From NCBI RefSeq assembly GCF_001006305.1, contig NZ_LBHJ01000014.1:109437-173436 (forward strand): DNA of 64,000 nt. Direction: 5' to 3'. The translations under genes were made by a program, and so were the position numbers. This DNA is from Silvibacterium bohemicum (lineage in GTDB: Bacteria > Acidobacteriota > Terriglobia > Terriglobales > Acidobacteriaceae). Positions within the stretch are counted from its first letter, which is position 1. Every line of letters begins with the position of its first letter. The notes beneath the pieces were generated by a model, which did no database searches, was not told the origin of the DNA, and was given only the letters and a program-made list of their open reading frames with translations. Shown piece after piece: positions 26,515 to 34,438 of the stretch.

Positions 26515-27528
26515 ATGAACGCGAACATTCTAAAGCGAGTAGTTCGTGCGATTGCCGATGGTTCGCAAAACGACCTTGATCGTCTCGCAACCAAGATCGT
26601 CCAAGCGGAGAGACAGACAGGCCACAATAAACTGGCGGATCAGCTCGAAGCTATTCTTAAGCAAACGAAGTCGCGCGGAATTGGAAACGGACACGCCACC
26701 CCAATTGACGCCGACCGCAACTTGAAGGAACTCCCGCTCAGTCGGAGACAGGGGGAGTCCCTTGCCTCACTTTTACCAGCAGAAACTTTAGAGCACCACA
26801 TGGTGCTTCCTCCAGGAGCAGAGGAACGTTTCTCTCGCATTGAGTGTGAGTTTGCCGCTCGGGATCGCTTGGGAACCTATGGGTTGCGCCCCAGAAGAAC
26901 GATTTTGCTCTACGGACCTCCGGGATGCGGCAAATCGCTTGGAGCCAAGCGGCTCGCGTGGAAGACCGGCCTTCCACTCATGAAGGTTCGTTTCGACGCC
27001 CTCATTTCGTCGTACTTTGGAGAGTCGGCCTCAAATCTCCGATCTATCTTTGTCGCCGCGAAAGAACGCCCCTGCGTCCTCTTGCTCGATGAGTGCGATT
27101 TTATCGCTCGCTCGCGAAACAACGGTCGGGATATTGGCGAAGCATCTCGTATCGTCAATTCGTTATTGCAGTTGATGGAGGACTACGACGCGCCAGGTCT
27201 GCTTGTGGCGACGACAAACGTGGAATCGTCCCTTGATCCTGCAATCTTCCGGCGCTTTGACGACGTTTTCCTTGTACCCCTCCCCGGGCCCGATGAAATT
27301 CGTAAGTTACTCCAGATGACGCTATCCGCCGTGCGAGTCATCGAGTTAATCAATTGGGATCGGATCGTCGATCAATTATCCGGCGTTTCAGCGGCGATGG
27401 TTGTGAAGGCGGCTCAAGATGCGGCCAAAGCTGCAGTACTAAGCGGGAAAAAAGGCATCACTGAAGCAGACCTGCACTTAGCGGTGGCAGAACTCCGGAG
27501 AAGCGATGCCCCAGAGCGCGAGGCATAA
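26515..27528 (+). CDS. ietA: IetA-like AAA+ ATPase
   Basis: A 337-residue AAA+ protein. GPPGCGKS (134-141) is Walker A with Lys140, VLLLDECDFIA (Walker B) has Asp192 and Glu193, and TTNVESSLDPAIFRRFDD is the sensor-1 and arginine-finger region. A 120-residue N-terminal part would bind the partner. GGAGGAGG precedes the start. It pairs with the subtilase 3 bases downstream. This ATPase-plus-subtilase pair is known as IetAS, first found as a stability factor of an Agrobacterium Ti plasmid and later as a phage-defence system. Confidence 0.85.
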   Translation: MNANILKRVVRAIADGSQNDLDRLATKIVQAERQTGHNKLADQLEAILKQTKSRGIGNGHATPIDADRNLKELPLSRRQGESLASLLPAETLEHHMVLPPGAEERFSRIECEFAARDRLGTYGLRPRRTILLYGPPGCGKSLGAKRLAWKTGLPLMKVRFDALISSYFGESASNLRSIFVAAKERPCVLLLDECDFIARSRNNGRDIGEASRIVNSLLQLMEDYDAPGLLVATTNVESSLDPAIFRRFDDVFLVPLPGPDEIRKLLQMTLSAVRVIELINWDRIVDQLSGVSAAMVVKAAQDAAKAAVLSGKKGITEADLHLAVAELRRSDAPEREA

Positions 27529-27531
27529 CGG

Positions 27532-30225
27532 ATGCCCGGCACGCATAATTTCGAGCACCTTCCATTACTCCTTCGTTTCCGTGGACGAGCACGTCTCCAA
27601 GGTTTTGGTAAGCCGTCGCCGCAAACGAGAGCAAACAATGCAGCCAGAGCCGCGCACAGCAATGCTTTGTTGGCTTCTGCGCAGTCTTGGAGTGCTGGCT
27701 GGCAACAACGCAAAGCGCTCAGGGAAGAACAAGAACTCCCGATTATCCCTGGTGGCGTACCTATCTTGCTTCAGGTTGACCCAAGCCTCGAATTGGACGT
27801 TTTGCGCGAAAAATTTTCATTTGAGATCGTAGCTGAACAGGAAGAAGGATACGTAATTGTCGCGTCGGAGGACATTGAGGTCGCACCGTTTCTAGCAATG
27901 GTGAGAGCCTTCGCCGTGCAGGTTCGCGGATCGGCGAAAATTGCTGAGGTTCATCGTCTGCTAGACGATCCGCAACAGACAGATCGCCTCAGTCGCATCC
28001 TTTCTGAAAGACTGCTCACGGAATGGCCCCAAATTGCCGATGACCAGCTCTACATTGTCGATATCGGGATTGCATGCACAGGCGTTTCTCAGATTCCCAA
28101 GCTTCCGAAAAAAGGCAAGCGCGACACAGATGCAACTTGGGCGCGTAAAGAGCTAGTGTGGTCCCAAGCCAGAACCGATGCTTATAACGCATGGGACAGC
28201 ATCAAGGAGTTGCGCGAAACTGAGATCGAGGAATTTGCGCGCTCCTATGGGGCTGAGATTTTGCACCTGATAGATGGTGCTCCGTTCGATTCTGCCGTGC
28301 TGCCGGATAGCTTTACAGTTCGCTTCAGAATCGTCGGCAGGGGCCTCAGAGACTTCATCCTCAATTACGCTTACATCTTCGAAGTGGTTGAGCCGGAGGA
28401 CATCGCTTTGCCGCAAAGAGCGGCAGAGGCAGTTCCGCTTCCGGGAAACCTTGCAACACCTACTGCCCCTGAGGCCGATGCCCCGGCTGTCTGCGTGATA
28501 GATAGCGGCATACAGGAAGGACACGTTCTTATTCAGCCCGCTATCGAACAGACATCCTCGCGCTGCTTCCTGCCGGGCAAGAACGTTGACGACGTAGGGG
28601 ACTTCGTAGCTCCTGGGGGCCACGGCACACGGGTCGCAGGCGCAATTCTGTACGGCGAAGTCGTAGCGAAAGAAGGTACCCCGCAACTGCCCTTTTGGAT
28701 TCAGAATGCTCGCGTGTTGGACGAAAACAACATGATGCCTGTCGAGCTATTTCCCCCAAAAGCCGTCCGCGCCGCCGTGGAGCGGTTTCATCTGGGACCG
28801 CGCCACACGCGCATTTTCAATCACTCGATCAATGCGAACAGCTATTGCCGCACCAGATATATGTCTGCATGGGCTGCGGAAATTGACTGGCTATGTTTTA
28901 CCCACGATGTTCTGTTCGTCCAGAGCGCGGGGAACCTTACATCATCAGGGCCTATGCCTCAGCCGGGAGTAGCTGATCATTTGGCCGCAGGGCGAGATTA
29001 TCCGGCCTATCTCCTTGAACCATCATCCCGCGTCGCCAACCCTGCTCAAAGCCTCCAGGCAATTACGGTGGGTTCAGTCGCTTATGGCTCTTTGCAAGAC
29101 GGAGCTTGGCGTACTTTTGCTTCGGAACGTGGGCATCCGTCAGCTTTCTCACGATCAGGGTTTGGTATCTGGGGTGTCATCAAGCCAGAGGTCGTCGAAT
29201 ATGCGGGCGATGATTTGCGCACCGCTAACGTCCCAGCAGACGTACAAGGCGGCGGCCTGATCCCGGCAGGTTGTCCCGAGTTGGTTCGTTCAACTATGTT
29301 TCCACCGGGACCGCCATTTGATCGTGACGATGTCGGTACGTCATTCGCTGCTCCCAAGGTTGCCCGCATTGCTGCCATGCTCCAGCATGTCCTACCCGAG
29401 GAACCAGCACTGCTCTACCGTGCCCTGATCGTTCAGTCTGCACGCTGGCCTGCTTGGGCCGATGCGCTTCTGGTGGAGCTTCGCCACCCTGATTGTCGCC
29501 GTAACCCACAGCGACGGCAACAATTGCTTCAACAAGTGTCAGAGATCATCCGCTGGATTGGATACGGCGTCCCTGATGAAACTGGCGCAACCGTTAACAC
29601 CGATTTTCGGACAACATTCATCACCAGTGGTGAAAAGACGGTTCGAGCCAGGGAGTGCCACATTTATCAAGTTCCTATCCCGCCTGAGTTGCGCGGCCAA
29701 GCCGACGAATTTGATATCAGGATTGAGGTGACCCTGTCCTACGTGGCACAACCGCGCCGCACCCGTCGCAATCTACGTCGATACCTCTCAACCTGGGTGG
29801 ATTGGAAAAGCAGTAATCTGGGCGAGGGCCTGAATGATTTTCGTGTGCGGGCGCTACGAGAGGACGACAATGAGGATGAACCCCTTCCCGGCTCCGCGCT
29901 TCCGTGGACGCTGAATGAGAAGTCCGATTGGGGCTTGATCCGCGACACAAAAAGGAATTGTGGGACGGTCCAGAAGGATTGGGCGGTCGTCAAATCGAAC
30001 TCGTTACCTGACCAATTCTGTATCGCAGTGGTAGGCCACCCCGGTTGGAGTCACGATCCAGATTCAGCAGCTCGCTACGCATTGGCGGTGAGCTTCGAGA
30101 TCATGGGACAGGAAATCGCGATCTATGATCCTTTGAGAACGGCTGTAATTGAACTACAAACGCAGGTCGAGGTCGAGGTCGAAGCGGAGGTTGAAGACGA
30201 GGTCGAGGTTCAAATTGATGATTGA
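27532..30225 (+). CDS. ietS: IetS-like subtilase (S8 peptidase)
   Basis: An 897-residue S8-family serine peptidase with an intact triad: VCVIDSGI (Asp324), GGHGTRVAG (His364) and DDVGTSFAAPKVA (Ser604). A 300-residue N-terminal part without a signal peptide suggests cytoplasmic action under control of the AAA+ partner. The C-terminal 250 residues form a beta-rich extension, and the last 20 residues are an acidic tail made by repeats of GAGGTC-like codons. The likely role is a regulated protease that kills or stalls the cell after infection or plasmid loss. Confidence 0.85.
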   Translation: MPGTHNFEHLPLLLRFRGRARLQGFGKPSPQTRANNAARAAHSNALLASAQSWSAGWQQRKALREEQELPIIPGGVPILLQVDPSLELDVLREKFSFEIVAEQEEGYVIVASEDIEVAPFLAMVRAFAVQVRGSAKIAEVHRLLDDPQQTDRLSRILSERLLTEWPQIADDQLYIVDIGIACTGVSQIPKLPKKGKRDTDATWARKELVWSQARTDAYNAWDSIKELRETEIEEFARSYGAEILHLIDGAPFDSAVLPDSFTVRFRIVGRGLRDFILNYAYIFEVVEPEDIALPQRAAEAVPLPGNLATPTAPEADAPAVCVIDSGIQEGHVLIQPAIEQTSSRCFLPGKNVDDVGDFVAPGGHGTRVAGAILYGEVVAKEGTPQLPFWIQNARVLDENNMMPVELFPPKAVRAAVERFHLGPRHTRIFNHSINANSYCRTRYMSAWAAEIDWLCFTHDVLFVQSAGNLTSSGPMPQPGVADHLAAGRDYPAYLLEPSSRVANPAQSLQAITVGSVAYGSLQDGAWRTFASERGHPSAFSRSGFGIWGVIKPEVVEYAGDDLRTANVPADVQGGGLIPAGCPELVRSTMFPPGPPFDRDDVGTSFAAPKVARIAAMLQHVLPEEPALLYRALIVQSARWPAWADALLVELRHPDCRRNPQRRQQLLQQVSEIIRWIGYGVPDETGATVNTDFRTTFITSGEKTVRARECHIYQVPIPPELRGQADEFDIRIEVTLSYVAQPRRTRRNLRRYLSTWVDWKSSNLGEGLNDFRVRALREDDNEDEPLPGSALPWTLNEKSDWGLIRDTKRNCGTVQKDWAVVKSNSLPDQFCIAVVGHPGWSHDPDSAARYALAVSFEIMGQEIAIYDPLRTAVIELQTQVEVEVEAEVEDEVEVQIDD

Positions 30226-30325
30226 GCAGCTATGCTCGATAGACTTATGCGTCGCCGAAGCAAGTTACTGTAATCAGTTCGAGCCCTGCGTGAGAGCAAC
30301 TATGAAATGGCACCTCTCATACTGA

Positions 30326-31525
30326 TCAGGATGCCGTCTTCACGAGCCGTGCGGCTTTTGGGTCATAAACGTATTGGATGATTGTCCCGTCCTTAATTCG
30401 CTCGACCGCTTCGTTCACCACGAAAAGAGGAACAAGGAACCACTCTCGCGGTTTCACGGGATTGCCGAAGCGATCCTTGATTTCAATATCCAACTGCGCA
30501 GGATCGAATACGCGATGAATCAGGTTTTCGAGCTTGATTCGGCTGATGTTGTAAAGTTCATAGGTGGCGATCACTTCCACGTCGGCCATTAGGAATGTCG
30601 GGTCCAGGTATGCGTTCGTGATTCGTGTCTCGACCTTACCCCCTGTCACGCCGATCTTATGCAGAAGATTGCGATTAGCTACGACGACCGGATGTTCGGA
30701 TTTGCTCCGCAGGACGTAGATCGTGCCACTCGCCAGATCGTCGTCAGCCCGTTGGTCCGCAAACAATGGCCCGGTTGCAGGGTTGGTGATGAGCCGTCCA
30801 GCCTCATCACGGTAGAGAGATCGCTGGAAAGAGCGGATCAACAGATTGCTCTCGGTTCCATTGTCGTAGATGACACGCAACCGGCTATCACGACGGTCAT
30901 ATTGCGTCGTGAAATCCTCACCAACATCGGCCACATAAGCAATCTGCCCGCCGACGATGAAATATTCGCCTTTTTGTATTTCGGTGAGCTTGATCTCTTC
31001 CATGTTGTGCACTGGAAGCGTCTTGCGAACGCCGGACTTTAGTTCTCTCTGAACCTGCTCGAATAGCGGTTTGAAGGTCTCAAATTCTTCGCAGACTGCG
31101 CGATTGGCGATCTCTTCGGCGGCGCGCTTATCGGCGCTCTTGCGGACGTGGCGCAGTTCGGTGATGCTGTCCGGTCCCGCAGCTTCCTTCAGTTCAGCCA
31201 GCAACTCGTCGTTATCGACAGTCGTCGGCGCATCGGCAACGGAAATCTCTACGCCGGAGAGCAATCCCTGATGGTCGAGCGGAGCAAGCAAAGAACGGCA
31301 CTCTGCAAGGGCGCGGAGGCGGTCGAGGCGCACCGCATATAGGCGCTCGAAAATGTCACGGTCCTCTCCATGCTGCGGAGCGCGACCGTGTTTTTCAACA
31401 AATCGCTGTATCTCCTCGAACCCGGCGATGACGCGCTCCTCGCGCGGCGGGCGTCCGCCTTTCTTCTCCGGTTCCGCGAAGTCTTCCAGCTCCGAACGGA
31501 GTTCATCAAGATCAATTTCACGCAT
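30326..31525 (-). CDS. GIY-YIG (T5orf172-type) nuclease
   Basis: A 399-residue protein, last of a four-gene operon. Residues 268-345 hold a GIY-YIG-like domain: SGTIYVLRS, HKIGVTGG, ETRITNA with Arg301, and KLENLIHRVF with catalytic-type Glu333. The N-terminal 260 residues are mainly helical and charged and may contact the helicase. The start at 31525 overlaps the helicase stop by 8 bases. It is the only clear nuclease in the operon and should cut DNA that the helicase translocates along. Confidence 0.75.
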   Translation of the reverse strand: MREIDLDELRSELEDFAEPEKKGGRPPREERVIAGFEEIQRFVEKHGRAPQHGEDRDIFERLYAVRLDRLRALAECRSLLAPLDHQGLLSGVEISVADAPTTVDNDELLAELKEAAGPDSITELRHVRKSADKRAAEEIANRAVCEEFETFKPLFEQVQRELKSGVRKTLPVHNMEEIKLTEIQKGEYFIVGGQIAYVADVGEDFTTQYDRRDSRLRVIYDNGTESNLLIRSFQRSLYRDEAGRLITNPATGPLFADQRADDDLASGTIYVLRSKSEHPVVVANRNLLHKIGVTGGKVETRITNAYLDPTFLMADVEVIATYELYNISRIKLENLIHRVFDPAQLDIEIKDRFGNPVKPREWFLVPLFVVNEAVERIKDGTIIQYVYDPKAARLVKTAS

Positions 31526-33584
31526 AGCGCCCCTCATCCTTGTACCGGACGAAGGCGGCGGCACCTTCGGCCATCCGTCTTTCCCATGCATCTTGCGCAT
31601 CGAGCGACGGAAGGCGTCCCCGCTCCTTTTTGAACTTCACGGCGCGAACCGCAAGCTCCCTCGCCTCTTCAGGCGTCAGAGTTGTTCGCTTTGCGGCTAT
31701 CGCCGCCGCCACCTGTTTCAGGCTATCTTCGCTCATCGTCTTTGCGAGGATCGCATAGGCTTCACCGAACGGGTTGATACTGTCGATTAAGTCGATATCG
31801 AGTTCGCGCACATCCATTGCAAATCGGCGCACACCGTCGATCAGTGCGGTATTGATAGAAGGCTCGGCATTGGCTTCGCCACCACCGCTAAGCCCGAACT
31901 GCTTGGCCTGTTGAGTAAGGTTGAGCGCGGCTATGGCGTGCTGGCGCACAGCCTCCTGATCACCCTCATCAAGTTCGGGATACTTGTCCTTAACAATTTT
32001 GCCCATGCGGACCTGCGTCAGTTCCTCTGGAACCAGCTCCTCATCGAACAGGCCGCGCTCGATTGCCGTTTTATCCTGGACGAAGGCGGCAATCACCTCG
32101 TTCAAGTCTTCCTGACAGATGCGCGTTGCTTCCTTGCTTTTTGGTTCGGCGAGCCCCTTAATCTCGATCTGGAATTGTCCGGTCTGCTCATTGAAGCCGA
32201 CATTGCACTTGTTCGGGTCATAGCCACCTTCGCCGTAGTCGAAGCCAGGCGCAGGGCCGTTCTCCTGATGCTTTGGCTTGAACTCGAAACGCGGCGCAAG
32301 CACCTGCTCCATGAGCAGGCTCGCCGCGATTGCCTTCAAGGTATCGTTCACCGCCTCGGTAACGGCTTCCTCGGAAGCGTCAGGTTCGGCAATCAGGTTT
32401 GTAAAACGTGCGCGGATCTTGCCCGGTGCGTCGCGGGTTGCGCGTCCGATAATCTGGACGATTTCGGTCAGGCTCGACCGGTAGCCCACCGTCAGCGCAT
32501 GATCGCACCAAATCCAGTCGAAGCCTTCCTTCGCCATGCCGAGAGCGATGATGATGTCCACATAGTCTCTGTTGTGCTTTTGCGCGGGATCTTTGAGCGC
32601 GATAGAGACGCGGTCACGTTTGGAGGGATCGTCATCGACGAGATCAGCGACGCGCAGAACCCGGCCATCAGGCGTCTTGACGAGCTGGAATCCAGTTGCC
32701 GGGTCAACTCCTTGCCACTCGCCCAATGCACCAATGACGTGATCCACCTCCCTGATCTTGTCTTTCGTGCTTTCGCGTGAATTGACGTTCGGAATGTGGA
32801 CGATTGTTTTCTCCGCCGGATCGAGGACGTGCAGGATGTCGTCCACATAAGAACCGGAATAGAAGAAGTAGCCGATGTCGAGCTGCTTCAGATACTCATA
32901 GCCATTGAGTTGCTCATAGTAGGTATAAGTGATGGTGTCGAACTTTGCCTCGTCTTGCGGGGCCAGCACTGCTTCGGCATCTCCCCGGAAGTAAGAGCCG
33001 GTCATCGCAACGACGTGAACGCGGTCCCGCGCTATCAGCTGCCCGAGTTGCAGGCCGAGCTTATTGTCTTGGCTGACCGAGACGTGGTGAAACTCGTCCA
33101 CTGCGATCAATCGGTCGTCGAACTTCTCTAACCCATACGCATCGACTGCAAAGCGGAATGTCGCATGAGTACAGACCAGCACCTTGTCCGTGCTTTCAAG
33201 AAAGGCACCAACGGCCTTGACCTTGCCTCCGTTGTCCCCGCCGGGTGCGTTGCACAGGTTCCATTTCGGCTCCACGCGCCAATCGGCCCAAAAGCCGAAC
33301 TTGGCCAAAGGCTCATCGTGAAAGCTCGCACCGATAGCCTTTTCGGGCACGACGATGATCGCCTGCTTAAGCCCCTGATGCTGGAGCTTGTCGAGCGCGA
33401 TGAACATGAGCGCGCGGCTTTTGCCAGAGGCGGGAGGCGACTTGATAAGCAGGAACTGTTCACCGCGCTTCTCATAAGCGCGCTCCTGCATCGGTCTCAT
33501 TCCGAGGGCGTTCGCTTTGGTCGAGCTACCGTTGCGCGCGTATGTGACGGAAATAGACGGGACTGATCTCAACTCAACTGTCAT
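31518..33584 (-). CDS. SF2 DEAD/DEAH-type helicase of a restriction-like operon
   Basis: A 688-residue helicase. KSPPASGKSRAL is motif I (Lys55), AVDEFHHVS is motif II as DEFH (163-166), AMTGSYF is motif III-like, and QIIGRATRDAPGK is motif VI with the arginine finger. The C-terminal part is helical and acidic. This layout resembles the translocase of type III or ISP restriction systems without the nuclease domain. Overlaps of 4 and 8 bases with both neighbours imply a single translated unit. Confidence 0.85.
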   Translation of the reverse strand: MTVELRSVPSISVTYARNGSSTKANALGMRPMQERAYEKRGEQFLLIKSPPASGKSRALMFIALDKLQHQGLKQAIIVVPEKAIGASFHDEPLAKFGFWADWRVEPKWNLCNAPGGDNGGKVKAVGAFLESTDKVLVCTHATFRFAVDAYGLEKFDDRLIAVDEFHHVSVSQDNKLGLQLGQLIARDRVHVVAMTGSYFRGDAEAVLAPQDEAKFDTITYTYYEQLNGYEYLKQLDIGYFFYSGSYVDDILHVLDPAEKTIVHIPNVNSRESTKDKIREVDHVIGALGEWQGVDPATGFQLVKTPDGRVLRVADLVDDDPSKRDRVSIALKDPAQKHNRDYVDIIIALGMAKEGFDWIWCDHALTVGYRSSLTEIVQIIGRATRDAPGKIRARFTNLIAEPDASEEAVTEAVNDTLKAIAASLLMEQVLAPRFEFKPKHQENGPAPGFDYGEGGYDPNKCNVGFNEQTGQFQIEIKGLAEPKSKEATRICQEDLNEVIAAFVQDKTAIERGLFDEELVPEELTQVRMGKIVKDKYPELDEGDQEAVRQHAIAALNLTQQAKQFGLSGGGEANAEPSINTALIDGVRRFAMDVRELDIDLIDSINPFGEAYAILAKTMSEDSLKQVAAAIAAKRTTLTPEEARELAVRAVKFKKERGRLPSLDAQDAWERRMAEGAAAFVRYKDEGRYA

Positions 33585-34438
33585 GCAGTCACCTCTTTTA
33601 TTCGTTGGCGATAGCGGCGCAAAAACAAGCGAGCCGTAACAAGGGTAATTTGAATGCGAAAAGTCGCATCTTCTTCCTCGGACAACCCGGGGTGTCCCCC
33701 ATGTGGGTGCATCCGGCTCATTAACCCCTGAGCGAATTGGGGCTTCTGATTGCTTTCATTCCACTCGTTGTATTCCGTCAACAGGAAGGGAGGTTGAAGG
33801 CGTCCGAGGAAATCACGCTTCGCCTTGCTGTCCTGCTGACTGTCGCAACCGAGATGGACGGCGACTTCGTTCAAATAGCTCTCGTAGAAATTGCGAAGCT
33901 CTCCATTCGCCGAAGACCATTCGCCACGCTGGAAAGAGGATACCGCTCGTTCCAAGTGTCCTCTGGCAACAGTGAAGCCACTCTGGATAAGCAAGGCGGT
34001 CACCTCGCTTTCTGCTTCGCGGAAATTTAGTCCGGGTATGTCGGCAGGCAACATCCGCGTGAGCGTGACGATAGTGCGCGGGGACTGCCAGGGTGTGTTT
34101 GAAGGCGGTGGAACTTCCATTTCAACCAGCTCGAAACCGTCAAACCGAAGCCCGGCGACAAACTTCTTCCAAGCGCCACTGTCGCCGACGCCGGGGGGAG
34201 CCTTAATCGCCGTCTCCACAAAGGCTCGCCCTAAATTCATAAGGCCGTTTTCGGTCATTACTTGGGGGGCATGCGGCATGGTGGCGCGTTGTGCCCAACT
34301 GGCAACGCGCGCGGCCTTGCTCGTCGAATTACCAGCAAAGCCCCACTGAACTTCTAAAACCGACATATCACCGTGGGACTTGAATTCGGCAATAACCTCC
34401 ACAGCGGCGACCAGGGTCATGTTGTTGAATTCCGTCAT
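33581..34438 (-). CDS. Abi-like (HEPN/AbiJ C-terminal-type) protein in the same operon
   Basis: A 285-residue protein. Its C-terminal third, ERAVSSFQRGEWSSANGELRNFYESY then PHGGHPGLSEEEDATFRIQ, follows the pattern of abortive-infection family C-terminal domains. The N-terminal half is beta-rich and not recognised. It overlaps both neighbours by ATGA, so it is made in fixed ratio with the methyltransferase and helicase. It may be a sensor or toxin subunit. Assignment rests on motif shape. Confidence 0.55.
   Translation of the reverse strand: MTEFNNMTLVAAVEVIAEFKSHGDMSVLEVQWGFAGNSTSKAARVASWAQRATMPHAPQVMTENGLMNLGRAFVETAIKAPPGVGDSGAWKKFVAGLRFDGFELVEMEVPPPSNTPWQSPRTIVTLTRMLPADIPGLNFREAESEVTALLIQSGFTVARGHLERAVSSFQRGEWSSANGELRNFYESYLNEVAVHLGCDSQQDSKAKRDFLGRLQPPFLLTEYNEWNESNQKPQFAQGLMSRMHPHGGHPGLSEEEDATFRIQITLVTARLFLRRYRQRIKEVTA

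Noticed and set aside
30160..30220. Hexameric GAGGTC repeats at the end of ietS
   Set aside because: They are in frame and encode a plain acidic tail (EVEVEAEVEDEVEV); I see no evidence for phase variation, since a six-base unit would not shift the frame.
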